A program made the translations under genes and the position numbers. From an uncultured Devosia sp. (lineage in GTDB: Bacteria; Pseudomonadota; Alphaproteobacteria; Rhizobiales; Devosiaceae): a DNA stretch of 64,000 nucleotides. This document shows positions 39,620-50,051 of the stretch, one piece after another; positions within the stretch are counted from its first letter, which is position 1, and every line of letters begins with the position of its first letter. The DNA is taken from the NCBI RefSeq assembly GCF_946479885.1, contig NZ_CAMLHM010000008.1, forward strand, positions 27,255 through 91,254, given 5' to 3'. The notes below the pieces were generated by a model that was given only the letters and a program-made list of their open reading frames with translations, was not told the origin of the DNA and ran no database searches.

Positions 39620-40093
39620 ATGACCAAGATCACCCCCTGCCTGTGGTTCAACAACAGCATCGACGACGCCATCAAGTTCTACACCGGCACGTTCAAGGAC
39701 GGCAAAGTGCTCGACGTGCAACGCAACGACCCCAACGGCGCCGCCTTCACCGCGACGATCGAGCTGGCCGGCCACAAATTCTTCCTGCTCAACGGCAGCG
39801 GCCAGGACAAGAGCCAGTTCCCCTTCAGCGAAGCCGTGAGCTTCATGCTCCAGTGCGACGGGCAGGAAGAGGTCGACTATTTCTGGAATACCTTCGTCGA
39901 CAATGGCGGCGAGGAGAGCATGTGCGGCTGGTGCAAGGACAAGTTTGGCCTGAGCTGGCAGGTCATTCCCAAGCAGCTGTTCGAGACCGTGGGCGGACCC
40001 GACAAGGCGGGCGCCAACCGCGCCATGCAGGCCATGCTGGGCATGCGCAAGCTTGACGTGGCCGGTTTGCAGAAGGCCTATGCGGGGGCGTGA
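39620..40093 (+). CDS. VOC-family protein (PhnB/3-dmu-9_3-mt type)
   Basis: A 157-residue protein of the glyoxalase/VOC superfamily, PhnB-like branch: KITPCLWFNNSIDDAIKFY at the N-terminus, FTATIELAGHKFFLLNGSG, VSFMLQCDGQEEVDYFWN and a C-terminal CGWCKDKFGLSWQVIPKQL. Members of this branch often lack the full set of metal ligands and no reaction is firmly assigned. The ATG at 39620 follows GAGGAG. It lies on the opposite strand between ftsA and ftsZ, an uncommon interruption of the division cluster. Confidence 0.86.
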   Translation: MTKITPCLWFNNSIDDAIKFYTGTFKDGKVLDVQRNDPNGAAFTATIELAGHKFFLLNGSGQDKSQFPFSEAVSFMLQCDGQEEVDYFWNTFVDNGGEESMCGWCKDKFGLSWQVIPKQLFETVGGPDKAGANRAMQAMLGMRKLDVAGLQKAYAGA

Positions 40094-40116
40094 GGCAAGG
40101 TGTGCGCCCAACCGTG

Positions 40117-40217
40117 ATGTCATCCCGGCGAAGGCCGGGATCCACGTCCGCATCGCTGCCGATCTCCGCGTTCGGGAGTGCCGCTGGACATGGATTCCGG
40201 CCTTCGCCGGAATGACG
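40117..40217. repeat. Dispersed palindromic repeat, inverted pair
   Basis: TCATCCCGGCGAAGGCCGGGA at the left and TCCGGCCTTCGCCGGAATGAC at the right form a head-to-head pair, 50 nt apart, in the gap between the convergent VOC gene and ftsA. Related to the ATTCCCGC family. Confidence 0.75.
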
Positions 40218-40260
40218 CCGCGCGTAACTGGCGTGCTCGGCTTTCCCAGACCCGAAGCAG

Positions 40261-41574
40261 TCAGAAACTCGTCCGCAGCCAGTTGCCCACGCGGGCGAAA
40301 TAGCCGTCGGTGCCGGTGAGCTTCCGCGAGCCGCGCGGCTCCTGGTATTCCTGGGCGCAGACCTGCGGATAGATCAGCATGCCGGCGACCGAAGCGAAGG
40401 CCGCGCCCTTGGCCATTTCAGGCAGGCCGGCAATGCCCATCGGGCGGCCATTGCGCACATTGCGCGCCAGGGTACGGCGCGCCACTTCCGGCAGGCCGGT
40501 CATTTCGCTGGCGCCGCCGGTCAGCACGAAACGGCGGCCGCACACATCCATCATGCCGGTCGCCTGCATGCGATCGCGGATGGCGGTGAGAATTTCCTCG
40601 ATGCGCGGCCGCATGATGCGGGTCAGCACCGAACGGGCCACCTGCCCCGGCGCCTCGTCATGGCTGGCGCCGACGGGCTGGATCGGGATGAGGTCGCGCT
40701 CGTCGGCCTGGCCGGGCAGCACCGAGCCATAAAAGGTCTTGAGCCGCTCGGCATCGGCGACACTCACCGAAAGCTGGCGTGCGATATCGAGGGTGAGATG
40801 GTGGCCGCCAATGGCGATGGCATCGGCATAGACCAGGTGCCCGTCATTGAACACCGAGACGGTGGTGGTTGCGCCGCCGAAGTCGATGCAGGCGACGCCC
40901 AGCTGGGCTTCGTCATCGACCAGCGTCGCCAGGCCCGAGGCGTAGGGCGTCGCGATCAGGGCCTCGATCTGCAGGTGGCAGCGATGCAGCACCAGCTCGA
41001 GATTGCGCATGGCCAGCGTTTCCGAGCTGACCACGGCCACGTCGACGCCAAGCTTGTCGCCGACCATGCCCTTGGGGTCACGAATGCCCTTCTGGCCATC
41101 GATTGCGTAACCGATGGGTAACGCGTGGATGATGGACCGTTCGGGGCGCACGCTGCGCTCGTTGACGGCGCGCAGCACGCGGTGCACGTCGGCCTTTTCC
41201 ACTTCCTGCCCGTCGAGCGACACGGCGGCCGAAAAGGTCTCCGAGCCCAGGCGGCCGGCGGTGACGTTGACGATGACCGATTCAAGCGTCAGCCCGGCGG
41301 CGCGCTCGGCCATGCCGACAACCGAGCGAATGGCCTGCTCGGCCTTCTCGATATCGGTGACGACACCGCTCTTGACCCCTGAGGACGGGCCATAGCCGAA
41401 GCCGATGACTTCGGCCTGGTGGGTGCGGCCCCTGAGTGCCCTGCCTTCCGAACGCGGCGTCAGCCGCGCGATGACGCAACAGATCTTGGTCGAGCCGATG
41501 TCGAGCACGGCGACCAGCGTGGTCTTGCCAGGCTGGACGGGGCGGAGCCGGGAAGTCATGGCGTCGGTCATCAT
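40261..41574 (-). CDS. ftsA: Cell division protein FtsA
   Basis: FtsA is the actin-like ATPase that tethers FtsZ to the membrane. The 437-residue protein has the phosphate-1 motif AVLDIGSTKICCVIA near residue 22, the SHS2 1C domain (GVKSGVVTDIEKAEQAI), phosphate-2 VACIDFGGATTTVSVF around 228, and adenosine motif FVLTGGASEMTGLPEV near 355. The C-terminal DGYFARVGNWLRTSF is the amphipathic membrane-targeting helix. It starts within a 4-nt overlap with ftsQ. Confidence 0.95.
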   Translation of the reverse strand: MMTDAMTSRLRPVQPGKTTLVAVLDIGSTKICCVIARLTPRSEGRALRGRTHQAEVIGFGYGPSSGVKSGVVTDIEKAEQAIRSVVGMAERAAGLTLESVIVNVTAGRLGSETFSAAVSLDGQEVEKADVHRVLRAVNERSVRPERSIIHALPIGYAIDGQKGIRDPKGMVGDKLGVDVAVVSSETLAMRNLELVLHRCHLQIEALIATPYASGLATLVDDEAQLGVACIDFGGATTTVSVFNDGHLVYADAIAIGGHHLTLDIARQLSVSVADAERLKTFYGSVLPGQADERDLIPIQPVGASHDEAPGQVARSVLTRIMRPRIEEILTAIRDRMQATGMMDVCGRRFVLTGGASEMTGLPEVARRTLARNVRNGRPMGIAGLPEMAKGAAFASVAGMLIYPQVCAQEYQEPRGSRKLTGTDGYFARVGNWLRTSF

Positions 41575-42566
41575 TGTGGGGCGGTCGTCGGTTGGGGAAA
41601 CGTAGTGGAGGGCAGATTGCGCGGCGGCATCGGATAGGGTTGGGCGGAACGGGCGCGCTCGGCGATCGCGGCCTGGCGCTTCTCTTCGTCAGCCGCCAGT
41701 TCCTCTTCGGTCTTGGTGGGGCGAACCGCGACCAGCGTATCGACGCGCAGGTCGATCACGGTGACGTCGCGGTCGAGCAACTGATAGTCGGCCTGGTAGC
41801 CGTCGAGGTTACGCAAGGCGCGGGCGACACCCAGCTCGGGCAGTTGCACGCGCAGACCCGTATCGTAGATGAGGTCCCAGCGCCGATCGGCGATGCGCGA
41901 CAGGGCGACCAGCCCATCCTTGAGGTCGGGATACTGGTCGAGCGCGCGGATCATCACCATGGCGTCGTCATTGGCGCCGTCGCCGACGACCAGCGGCAGG
42001 TCGGCATAGGCGCCGCGATCCTCGCCGATCTGCTCGCCCGATTCATCGACCACGAAGGTGATGCCATCAACGCGCCAGCGCGCCACCGGCACCTTTTCGG
42101 TGACCGTGACGATGACGTCGCCCGGATAGGTCTTGCGCACGGTGACGCTCTCAACGGCCGGCAGTTCGGCGATGCGCTGGCGCGCCGCCTCGACGTCGAA
42201 ACTGACGGTGGAGGTATGGGGCTCGATGCCCAGGGCATCGAAGATCGCCTGTTCGCTGGTCAGCGTCTGCCCGGAGATGGAGATTTCGCCGATGGCAAGG
42301 CCGGCGGCCGCAAAACGTCCCTGGGCCACGTCGCCCAGCGCGGCAGCGCCGATGCCGATGGGCTCGCGCAATTCATAGACGACGGCGGTGGTTGCCAGCA
42401 GCGCCGCGACGGCGAGGCCGCGCAGGATACCCTTGCGATGCAGGACCCAGGTGCGACCGAAATTATTGGCAAGCTTGCGGCGGGGCGAGCGGACAGGAAC
42501 AGGCAATGCGCGGGGATCGACGATCCTTGCGCCAGCGAGAAAAGCCTCGCTTTTTACCTGTTGCAA
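41571..42566 (-). CDS. ftsQ: Cell division protein FtsQ
   Basis: FtsQ is the bitopic divisome scaffold protein. The 331-residue product begins at a TTG (42566) that lies inside the end of ddlB and follows GGAGG within that gene. One membrane segment is near residues 52-70 ([15 protein letters not shown]). The POTRA domain follows ([22 protein letters not shown]), then the beta domain ([24 protein letters not shown]). The C-terminal 45 residues are a Pro/Gln-rich tail. The 13-nt overlap with ddlB and 4-nt overlap with ftsA indicate coupled translation. Confidence 0.92.
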   Translation of the reverse strand: MQQVKSEAFLAGARIVDPRALPVPVRSPRRKLANNFGRTWVLHRKGILRGLAVAALLATTAVVYELREPIGIGAAALGDVAQGRFAAAGLAIGEISISGQTLTSEQAIFDALGIEPHTSTVSFDVEAARQRIAELPAVESVTVRKTYPGDVIVTVTEKVPVARWRVDGITFVVDESGEQIGEDRGAYADLPLVVGDGANDDAMVMIRALDQYPDLKDGLVALSRIADRRWDLIYDTGLRVQLPELGVARALRNLDGYQADYQLLDRDVTVIDLRVDTLVAVRPTKTEEELAADEEKRQAAIAERARSAQPYPMPPRNLPSTTFPQPTTAPQ

Positions 42567-43480
42567 CTCGCGTCCTCCACCATCCAGGCGACCAGTTCTT
42601 CGTAGCTATGGCCCGCATGGGCCGCCTGCTCGGGCGCGAGCGAGGTAGGTGTCATGCCCGGCTGGGTGTTGATTTCCAGGCAAACCAGCTCGCCGTCCTC
42701 GCCTGCCGCGTCATTGTAGCGGAAGTCCGTCCGCGTCACGCCGCGGCAGCCGAGCGCCGCATGAGCGGCTAGGCTTAGCTTTTGCACTTTGTCGTAAATT
42801 TTAGGTTTCAGGTCGGCAGGAATGATGTGGCGAGAACCATTTGCGGCATATTTGGCTTCGTAATTGTAGAAGCTGAGATCGGTGACGATTTCGGTCACCC
42901 CCAGCGCCACGTCACCCATGACCGCACAGGTCAGTTCGCGCCCGGGAATGAAGCGCTCGACCATGACCTCTTCGCCGCAATTCCAGTCTTCGCGCAGGAT
43001 TTCCTGCGGCGGATGGCTGACCCCGGCCTTGACGATGAACACGCCAAAGCTCGAACCTTCCGCGATCGGCTTGATGACATAGGGCGGCGCCATGACATGG
43101 CTGCGCGCCGCCTCGGGCCGGGACACGATGACGTGATCGGTGACCGGAATGCCCGCCGCCTTCAGCATCATCTTGGCCTGGTGCTTGTCCATGGCCAGCG
43201 CCGAGGCGAGCACGCCCGAATGCGTATAGGGAATCTGCAGCAGCTCGAGCAGGCCCTGGATCATGCCGCTCTCGCCAAAGGGCCCATGCAGCGCGTTGAA
43301 GGCCACATCCGGCTTCAGTTCGAGCAGCACGTTGGCGATGTTGCGATCGACATCGACCTCGGTCACCCGATAGCCGGCTCGGCGCAGCGCCGCGGCACAC
43401 TGCGCGCCGCTGCTGAGGGACACGGGGCGTTCGTTGGACCACCCGCCCATGAGGACGGCGACATGCTTGGGCGTGTTCAT
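42554..43480 (-). CDS. ddlB: D-alanine--D-alanine ligase
   Basis: Ddl makes the D-Ala-D-Ala dipeptide for MurF. The ATG at 43480 gives 308 residues, the normal length. ATP-grasp features are [17 protein letters not shown] (residues 6-22), [37 protein letters not shown], and the metal-binding [14 protein letters not shown] near 275. It overlaps murC by 4 nt. The murB gene that usually sits between murC and ddlB in Rhizobiales is absent here. Confidence 0.95.
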   Translation of the reverse strand: MNTPKHVAVLMGGWSNERPVSLSSGAQCAAALRRAGYRVTEVDVDRNIANVLLELKPDVAFNALHGPFGESGMIQGLLELLQIPYTHSGVLASALAMDKHQAKMMLKAAGIPVTDHVIVSRPEAARSHVMAPPYVIKPIAEGSSFGVFIVKAGVSHPPQEILREDWNCGEEVMVERFIPGRELTCAVMGDVALGVTEIVTDLSFYNYEAKYAANGSRHIIPADLKPKIYDKVQKLSLAAHAALGCRGVTRTDFRYNDAAGEDGELVCLEINTQPGMTPTSLAPEQAAHAGHSYEELVAWMVEDASCNR

Positions 43481-44895
43481 TCCGGATCTTTCCCGATCAG
43501 CGCGCCAAGTTCGGCGGGCAGCGCCGCGGCCCATTGGGTGATATTGCCGGCGCCCAGGCACACGACATAGTCGCCTTCGGCGGCGCGGCTGGCGATCAGT
43601 GGTGCCAGCGCTTCCGGGCGATCGATGACGCGGGCGTCGCGGTGGCCGCGGGCACGGATGCGGCTCACCAGTTCCTCGTGGGTCACGCCGGGGATCGGCT
43701 GCTCGCCCGCAGCATAGACCGGCGCGATGATGACGGTATCGGCATCATTGAAGCAGGCCGAGAAATCGTCGAACAAATCGTGCAGGCGGCTATAGCGATG
43801 CGGCTGCACCACGGCGATCACATCGCGCTTGGTGGACGACCGCGCGGCCTTGAGCACCGCGGCGATTTCGACCGGGTGGTGGCCATAGTCGTCGATGACA
43901 GTGATGCCGCCGACAACGCCGGTTTTGGTGAAGCGGCGCTTGACGCCGGTAAAGCCCTTGAGCCCCTTGCGGATCGCCTCGGCCGGCACATGCAACTGGT
44001 CGGCCACAGCGATCGCCGCGGTAGCATTGAGCGCGTTGTGCACCCCCGGCATCGGCAGTTCGAGCCCGTCGATGCGCAACTGCGTCTGGCGGATACGATC
44101 GCGGATCTCGACCGCGAAGTGGCTGACGCCGTCGATCGTCTCGAGATCGACCAGCCGCACATCGGCCTGCGGATTGCGGCCATAGGTGATGACCCGGCGA
44201 TCCTTGATCTGGCCCACCAGCGCCTGCACCTCGGGGTGGTCGAGGCACATCACGGCAAAGCCGTAGAAGGGCACATTCTCGACGAATTGGTGGAAGGCCT
44301 TCTTGACCCCCTCGAAGTCGCCATAGTGGTCGAGATGTTCCGGATCGATATTGGTGACGATGGCGACGTCGGCCGGCAGCTTGACGAAGGTGCCGTCGCT
44401 CTCGTCGGCCTCAACCACCATCCATTCGCCGCCACCCAGGCGCGCATTGGTGCCATAGGCGTTGATGATGCCGCCATTGATGACGGTGGGATCGAGATTG
44501 CCGGCATCGAGCAGCGTTGCCACCAGCGTAGTGGTGGTCGTCTTGCCGTGGGTGCCGCCAATGGCGATGGCGGTCTTGAACCGCATGATCTCGGCCAGCA
44601 TTTCGGCCCGGCGCACGATGGGCAGCGCCCGGGCACGAGCGGCGACCAGCTCGGGATTGTCTTTCTTGATTGCCGAAGACACCACCACGACTTCGGCCTG
44701 GCCCAGATTGTCGCCGCTCTGGCCGATCTCGACCTTGATGCCCATGTCGCGCAGCCGCTGCACATTGGGGTTGAGCGAGGCGTCCGATCCCTGCACCGTA
44801 TAGCCCTGGTTATGCAGGATTTCGGCGATGCCGCTCATGCCGATGCCGCCAATCCCGATAAAGTGGACGGGTCCGATATTGCGCGGCATTTTCAT
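43477..44895 (-). CDS. murC: UDP-N-acetylmuramate--L-alanine ligase MurC
   Basis: MurC adds L-Ala to UDP-MurNAc, the first peptide step. The 472-residue protein has the Rossmann start [17 protein letters not shown] (11-27), the P-loop [19 protein letters not shown] around residue 112, the Mur ligase [13 protein letters not shown] segment and a C-terminal HPVEIAAVL with DDYGHHP. It is linked by 4-nt overlaps to murG upstream and ddlB downstream. Confidence 0.96.
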   Translation of the reverse strand: MKMPRNIGPVHFIGIGGIGMSGIAEILHNQGYTVQGSDASLNPNVQRLRDMGIKVEIGQSGDNLGQAEVVVVSSAIKKDNPELVAARARALPIVRRAEMLAEIMRFKTAIAIGGTHGKTTTTTLVATLLDAGNLDPTVINGGIINAYGTNARLGGGEWMVVEADESDGTFVKLPADVAIVTNIDPEHLDHYGDFEGVKKAFHQFVENVPFYGFAVMCLDHPEVQALVGQIKDRRVITYGRNPQADVRLVDLETIDGVSHFAVEIRDRIRQTQLRIDGLELPMPGVHNALNATAAIAVADQLHVPAEAIRKGLKGFTGVKRRFTKTGVVGGITVIDDYGHHPVEIAAVLKAARSSTKRDVIAVVQPHRYSRLHDLFDDFSACFNDADTVIIAPVYAAGEQPIPGVTHEELVSRIRARGHRDARVIDRPEALAPLIASRAAEGDYVVCLGAGNITQWAAALPAELGALIGKDPE

Positions 44896-46004
44896 GAACG
44901 ATGATCCACTTCGACATTCTTGCCTGAGAGCATTTCGGCGAGATCCGCCAGCTTCTCGACGGCCCGCGGCTGCCCGAGCGAACGGGCGGCATCAGCGGCT
45001 TTGGTGAGGGTTATGGGGTCCGATAACAGCGTCGTCAGGCGACTGGCAAGCGTTTGCGGCGTCAAAGTTGCCTGCTCGACAATCCAGCCCCCGCCGGCCG
45101 CGTCCACGACAAGCGCATTGTTTTTCTGGTCGGCATCGATCGCGCCGGGCAGCGGCACCAGGATTGCCGGGCGGCCCAGCACGGTCACCTCGGCAATGGT
45201 CGACGCGCCCGACCGTCCGATGACCAGGTGGCTCCTGGCCATGCGCTCGGGCAGATCGCCGAAGAAGGCAGCCAGTTCGACATTGACCTTGGCCTGGCGA
45301 TAGATTTCGGCCACGCGGTCGAGGTCTTCGGCGCGGCACTGCTGCTCGATGTGAAGCCGATGCCGCAGCGCGTCCGGAATGGCCGCAACGGCAGCCGGCA
45401 CGATGTCCGACAGAGCCTTGGCGCCCTGGCTGCCACCAAAGATGACGATGCGAATGGGGCCGGTCGTGTCCAGCGCCGGATAGGGCATGGCCGACACAGC
45501 ACGGACCCGGTCGCGCACGGGATTGCCAGTCACGACCTTTTCAAGATTCTGCCCCTCGGCGAACCTGGTCTGGGCGAAGCTCATGGCAAGGACGTCGGCG
45601 AACCGGCCCAGGGCCCGGTTGGCCCGGCCCATCACCGAATTCTGCTCGTGCAGGATGCCCGGAATGCCCAGCAGGCTTGCGGCGACAAACGGGGGAAAGG
45701 TCGGGTAGCCGCCAAAGCCGATGACGCAATCGGGGCTGGATTTCCGCAGCTTGCCGAAGGCCACCGCGATGCCGCGCAGGATTCGCAACCCGCCGCCGAT
45801 GAACTTGATCGGATTGGTGAGCGACGGCGTGGCCGAGGGGACGATATGGATCGCGCTGGCCGGAAAATCGGCGCCGTAACTCTCGACCCGATGATCGGTC
45901 ATCAATTCGACGGTGTGACCGCGCCGCGCCAGTTCCTGCGCCAGCGCCATGGCCGGAAAGAGGTGTCCTCCCGTGCCGCCCGCCATGAGCATGAACGTCT
46001 TCAT
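44892..46004 (-). CDS. murG: UDP-GlcNAc:lipid I N-acetylglucosaminyltransferase MurG
   Basis: MurG converts lipid I to lipid II at the inner face of the membrane. The 370-residue GT-B protein has G-loop 1 [18 protein letters not shown] (residues 6-23), the second loop [10 protein letters not shown], the [12 protein letters not shown] segment, G-loop 3 [13 protein letters not shown], and donor-site [20 protein letters not shown] with [14 protein letters not shown]. Overlaps of 4 nt on both sides place it in one polycistronic unit between ftsW and murC. Confidence 0.96.
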   Translation of the reverse strand: MKTFMLMAGGTGGHLFPAMALAQELARRGHTVELMTDHRVESYGADFPASAIHIVPSATPSLTNPIKFIGGGLRILRGIAVAFGKLRKSSPDCVIGFGGYPTFPPFVAASLLGIPGILHEQNSVMGRANRALGRFADVLAMSFAQTRFAEGQNLEKVVTGNPVRDRVRAVSAMPYPALDTTGPIRIVIFGGSQGAKALSDIVPAAVAAIPDALRHRLHIEQQCRAEDLDRVAEIYRQAKVNVELAAFFGDLPERMARSHLVIGRSGASTIAEVTVLGRPAILVPLPGAIDADQKNNALVVDAAGGGWIVEQATLTPQTLASRLTTLLSDPITLTKAADAARSLGQPRAVEKLADLAEMLSGKNVEVDHRS

Positions 46005-47173
46005 TCAGCGGGCGCCAACGGCGCCACGGCGCTCTTGTAGCTCGGCAGGCCCGTAGCCATGCGCTCCTCGGGCTTGGTGCGGGTAAAGGCCAGCATCAGG
46101 CCCATGCCAAAGGCAATGGCAATCATCGAGGTGCCGCCATAGGAGACGAAGGGCAGCGTCATGCCCTTGGGCGGAATGAGGTTGAGATTCACGGCCAGGT
46201 TGATCCCCGATTGCATGGCGAACTGGATCGCCAGCGTCGATGCGGCAAGACGAGCGAACAGGCTCGTCTGCCTTTGTGCTCCCATCATGGCGCGAATGAC
46301 GAGGAAGGCGATCAAAGTCACCAGCACCAGGCAGAACAGGATGCCGAACTCACCCGCCGCAGCCGAGAACACATAATCGGCATGGGCGTCTGGGATGAGC
46401 TTCTTGGCAATGGACTCGCCCGGCCCCCGGCCGAACCAGCCGCCCTCTAGCAGCGACTGCAGGGCGCGATCGATCTGGTAGGTGTTGCCGCCCCCCTCAG
46501 GATTGAGGAAGGTATCGATGCGGCGCGACACGTGCGGGAAGAACATGTAGGCGCCGAACAGCAGCGCCACGGCGCCGCCGGCCAGGCCGAAGATGACAAA
46601 CCAGGAAATGCCCGACAGGAACAGCAGCGCCGCATAGGTGCCCAGTACCAGCGCCGTCTGCCCGATATCGGGCTGCAGCAGCAGGGCAGCGACAATCGCG
46701 CCCATCATCAGCGTGGCGATGATCCGGCCCGGCACATTGCGATGGATCATGGACTCCGAGAACAGCCACGCGCCAAGCACGGCAAAGGCCGGCTTGACGA
46801 ATTCGGACGGCTGGATCGACTGCCCGGCAAAGGAGATCCAGCGCCGCGCGCCCTTGACCTCGGTGCCAAAGCGCAGGGTTGCCCAGAGCAAGGCGAGGCT
46901 GATCGCCAGTGTAACGAGTGCGCCGAGGCGCGCCTGACGATGGCTGAGGAACGACGTTGCGATCATCACCGGCAGCGCGACCGCGCAGAACATGGCGTGG
47001 CGGATGATGAAGAACCACGGCGAGAGCCCGATGCGCTCGGCCACCGGCGGGCTGGCGGCGAAGCTCAGCACCATGCCGCAGGTCATCAGCAGGATCAGCG
47101 CCCCCAGCAGTTCCCGGTCGATCGACCACCACCACTCCGCCAGAGGCGTCTTTTCGGCACGGGAGAACATCAT
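46001..47173 (-). CDS. ftsW: Lipid II polymerase FtsW
   Basis: FtsW is the SEDS-family septal peptidoglycan glycosyltransferase that works with FtsI. The 390-residue protein has about ten membrane segments. The SEDS signatures KGARRWISFAGQSIQPSEFVK (with the preceding Val), LLQPDIGQTALVLGT and GFGRGPGE-like WFGRGPGESIAKKLIPDAH (catalytic Asp-loop region) are all visible, as is PFVSYGGTSMIAI near the C-terminus. It is separated from mraY by a 218-nt gap with no gene, where murD would normally be. Confidence 0.95.
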   Translation of the reverse strand: MMFSRAEKTPLAEWWWSIDRELLGALILLMTCGMVLSFAASPPVAERIGLSPWFFIIRHAMFCAVALPVMIATSFLSHRQARLGALVTLAISLALLWATLRFGTEVKGARRWISFAGQSIQPSEFVKPAFAVLGAWLFSESMIHRNVPGRIIATLMMGAIVAALLLQPDIGQTALVLGTYAALLFLSGISWFVIFGLAGGAVALLFGAYMFFPHVSRRIDTFLNPEGGGNTYQIDRALQSLLEGGWFGRGPGESIAKKLIPDAHADYVFSAAAGEFGILFCLVLVTLIAFLVIRAMMGAQRQTSLFARLAASTLAIQFAMQSGINLAVNLNLIPPKGMTLPFVSYGGTSMIAIAFGMGLMLAFTRTKPEERMATGLPSYKSAVAPLAPAE

Positions 47174-47291
47174 GGGGGAAGCCGGGCTACTGGATACAAC
47201 TCGAAACGAATTGTAGCAGCCGGTTGGTTACCGATTTCCCAATGGTCGTTGCGTTTTGCGAAAGTGTCGGTCGCCGCGCCCTCCTCGCCCG

Positions 47292-47366
47292 CGATGTCAT
47301 CCCCGCGAAAGCGGGGATCCATCCTGAGATCTCAGGATGGGCCCCGGCTCAAGGCCGGGGTGACAC
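47292..47366. repeat. Dispersed palindromic repeat in the mraY-ftsW gap
   Basis: GTCATCCCCGCGAAAGCGGGGAT, with an ATCCTGAGATCTCAGGAT palindrome in the middle and CCCCGGCTCAAGGCCGGGG at the right. It occupies the position in the cluster where murD is expected; no murD remnant is recognisable. Confidence 0.75.
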
Positions 47367-47391
47367 TGTGGTTGGGACGGTATCTGCGAAA

Positions 47392-48477
47392 CTACCGCAG
47401 CTTGAGGCTGCTCAACCCGATCAGCGCCAGCACGAAGGAGATGATCCAGAAGCGGATCACCACCTGGCTTTCCGTCCAGCCCAGATGCTCGAAATGGTGG
47501 TGGATCGGCGCCATGCGGAACACCCGCTTGCCGGTGAGCTTGAACGAGGCGACCTGCACGATGACCGACACGGTTTCCAGCACGAACAGCCCGCCGATGA
47601 TGGCCAGCACGATCTCGTGCTTGGTCGCCACGGCGATGGTGCCAAGCGCGCCGCCCAAGGCAAGCGAACCGGTATCGCCCATGAAGATCTGCGCGGGCGG
47701 GGCGTTGAACCACAAAAATCCCAGGCCCGCGCCGATCAGCGCGCCGCAGACCACCGACAGCTCGGCCGTGCCGGGCGTGTAGTTGAGCAGCAGGTAGTCC
47801 GAGAACGTCACGCTACCCACGAGATAAGCGATGAGCGCGAAGCAGGCCGCGGCCACCATGACCGGCACGATGGCCAGACCATCCAGGCCATCGGTGAGAT
47901 TCACCGAATTGCCGGCGGCCACGACGACGAAACCGCCGAACAGGATGTAGAAATAGCCCAGGTTGAAGGCCAGGTCCTTGACGAAGGGGAACAGCACCGA
48001 CATGCCGTAAGAGCCTTGCGACAGCTGGGAAATCGCAAAAGCCGCAATGCCGCCGATCAGCGCCTCGAGCAGCAGCCGCTGCCGCGAGCCGAAGCCGGCA
48101 TGGGTCATGCGCTTGACCTTGAGATAGTCGTCGTAAAAGCCGATGGCGCCAAAGCCGACCGTGACGAACAGCACGACCCACACGTAACCGTTGCTGAGAT
48201 TGGCCCAGAGCAGGGTCGAGATCACCGCACCCGACAGGATCATCAGCCCGCCCATGGTGGGCGTGCCCTTCTTTGTCAGCAGGTGCGTCTGCGGCCCGTC
48301 TTCGCGGATCGGCTGTCCCCGCCCCTGCTTGAGCCGCAGCAGCGCAATCATGCCGGGTCCGAACAGGAACACGAAGAACAGCGCCGTGATCACCGCGCCC
48401 GCAGTGCGGAAGGTGATGTAGCGGAAGACGTTGAAAGCCGCGAGCGCGTCACCCAGCTGGCCGAGAAAATACAACAT
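47392..48477 (-). CDS. mraY: Phospho-MurNAc-pentapeptide transferase MraY
   Basis: MraY makes lipid I from UDP-MurNAc-pentapeptide and undecaprenyl phosphate. The 361-residue polytopic protein contains [13 protein letters not shown] near residue 70, the catalytic Asp pair in [24 protein letters not shown] around 195, [15 protein letters not shown], and [13 protein letters not shown] near the C-terminus. All are diagnostic. It starts 27 nt after the murF stop. Confidence 0.96.
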   Translation of the reverse strand: MLYFLGQLGDALAAFNVFRYITFRTAGAVITALFFVFLFGPGMIALLRLKQGRGQPIREDGPQTHLLTKKGTPTMGGLMILSGAVISTLLWANLSNGYVWVVLFVTVGFGAIGFYDDYLKVKRMTHAGFGSRQRLLLEALIGGIAAFAISQLSQGSYGMSVLFPFVKDLAFNLGYFYILFGGFVVVAAGNSVNLTDGLDGLAIVPVMVAAACFALIAYLVGSVTFSDYLLLNYTPGTAELSVVCGALIGAGLGFLWFNAPPAQIFMGDTGSLALGGALGTIAVATKHEIVLAIIGGLFVLETVSVIVQVASFKLTGKRVFRMAPIHHHFEHLGWTESQVVIRFWIISFVLALIGLSSLKLR

Positions 48478-48504
48478 GAAACGAAGAGTCCTCGTTGGGT
48501 GGGA

Positions 48505-49896
48505 TCAGTTGCCTTCGAACCGTTGGCGGATCTTGTCGACTATGCCAGCCAGCCCCACGCCGTTTGATCCTTTGATCATAACTGCGTCGCCATAGGCAAG
48601 GTCATCGAGCACAATGTCCGCCATGTCAGCGGCCGTCTGTGTATGCGCGGCAACACGCGAAGGGCCCAAGGCTGCAGCCAGCGCCGCCATTTCGCGGCCG
48701 ACCAGATAGATGCGTTCGGCCCCCGAGGCGCTAACAGCGGGCGCCAGGCTGGCATGCAGGCTCGCCGACTGCGGCCCCAGTTCGAGCATGTCGCCCAGGA
48801 TGACAAGTTTGCGCCCGGACGGGGCGGCCTGAGCCGCAAACACATCGAGTGCCGCCGTCATCGAGGCGGTGTTGGCATTGTAGCTTTCATCGATCAGCAG
48901 CAGCGGCTTGTCCGATGGTCCCAGCAAGGTCCGCTGGCCACGTCCGGGCTGCGCACCAAAGCCGGCCAGCGCCCGCAGCGCGACCGATGGCTCGATGCCG
49001 GCCAGATGCGCCACCGCCAAAGCCGCCGTCGCGTTGGCGATCATGTGGCGGCCGGGCACGTTGAGCACCAGCGCGTGGCGGACGCCCTCATGTTCGATGG
49101 TGGCAAAGCTGCGATCGGCCAGCAGCTCGACGTCGACGATCTGCCAGTCCGCACCGCGCGCTTCGCCATAGGTGACGATGTTGGCGACATCAGCGGCGCG
49201 CGCTTCATCGAGCAGCACGGCCAGTTGCGGGTGGTCAGCATTGAGCACCGCCGTGCCGCCGGCTTCCAGGCCGGCGAAAATTTCCGCCTTGGCCCGGGCA
49301 ATGCCATCGAGCGAACCGAACGATTCCAGATGCGCGGGGGCAATGGTGGTGATGACGGCGATATGCGGGCGCACCAGCTGGGCCAGCGGCCGGATTTCAT
49401 CGGGGCCGCTCATGCCCATTTCGAACACGCCGAACTGCGCATCTTCGGGGAAACGCGCCAGCATCAGCGGCACGCCCCAATGATTGTTGAAGCTCTTGAT
49501 CGAGGCGTGGGTTTCCCCCGCCGCTTCGAAGACCACCCGGATGGCCTCCTTGGTCGTGGTCTTGCCGACGCTGCCGGTGACGCCGACCACGATGGCCCGG
49601 CTCCGCGCCCGGGCAGCGCGAGCGATATCGCGCATGCCCTCGAGCGCGTCCGCCACCACGATGCGCCCCGGCCCCTCGCCTTTGTGCACGATCGCCGCCA
49701 CGGCGCCGTTTTCCAGCGCCTTGTCGACAAAGTCGTGCCCGTCGAAGCGGTCGCCCTTGATGGCAACGAACAGCGCATCGGGGCCCAGCTCGCGGGAGTC
49801 GATGGAAATGGAATTGATCGGCGTCGCCGGTTCGAGATCGCTCGTGCCGCCGGTGGCGGCGAGAATGGCGTTGAGCGTGTAGAGGGGGTGGGTCAT
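48505..49896 (-). CDS. murF: UDP-MurNAc-tripeptide--D-Ala-D-Ala ligase MurF
   Basis: MurF adds D-Ala-D-Ala to the UDP-MurNAc-tripeptide. The ATG at 49896 (MTHPLYTLNAILAATGG) gives 463 residues; the open frame upstream runs into repeat DNA. Features are SIDSRELGPDALFVAIKGDRFDGHDFV, the P-loop GVTGSVGKTTTKEAI around residue 105, FNNHWGVPL, and the C-terminal LLIDESYNANTASM with VLGDMLELG-like VILGDMLELG. A 155-nt gap with a GC-rich repeat separates it from murE. Confidence 0.95.
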   Translation of the reverse strand: MTHPLYTLNAILAATGGTSDLEPATPINSISIDSRELGPDALFVAIKGDRFDGHDFVDKALENGAVAAIVHKGEGPGRIVVADALEGMRDIARAARARSRAIVVGVTGSVGKTTTKEAIRVVFEAAGETHASIKSFNNHWGVPLMLARFPEDAQFGVFEMGMSGPDEIRPLAQLVRPHIAVITTIAPAHLESFGSLDGIARAKAEIFAGLEAGGTAVLNADHPQLAVLLDEARAADVANIVTYGEARGADWQIVDVELLADRSFATIEHEGVRHALVLNVPGRHMIANATAALAVAHLAGIEPSVALRALAGFGAQPGRGQRTLLGPSDKPLLLIDESYNANTASMTAALDVFAAQAAPSGRKLVILGDMLELGPQSASLHASLAPAVSASGAERIYLVGREMAALAAALGPSRVAAHTQTAADMADIVLDDLAYGDAVMIKGSNGVGLAGIVDKIRQRFEGN

Positions 49897-49922
49897 CAAA
49901 GGCTTCCGCGCACTGGATGCGG

Positions 49923-50020
49923 CACCTCCCCCTCGACGGGGGAGGTTGGGAGGGGGTGTTGCGAGCCCGGATATTGGGGCCAACCGCCCCCCACCCCGGC
50001 CCTCCCCGCAAGGGGGAGGG
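49923..50020. repeat. GC-rich palindromic repeats in the murE-murF gap
   Basis: CACCTCCCCCTCGACGGGGG with AGG...GGGTG at 49923-49958, and CCCTCCCCGCAAGGGGGAGGG at 49999-50020, facing each other. They belong to the same loose family as the units at 29034 and 60884. Confidence 0.65.
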
Positions 50021-50051
50021 TGTCGGATCGTACCTGCGGCTCGCTCAAATC

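Noticed and set aside
47174..47391. Possible degenerate murD between ftsW and mraY
   Set aside because: Only 218 nt, mostly palindromic repeat; no Mur-ligase motif in any frame.
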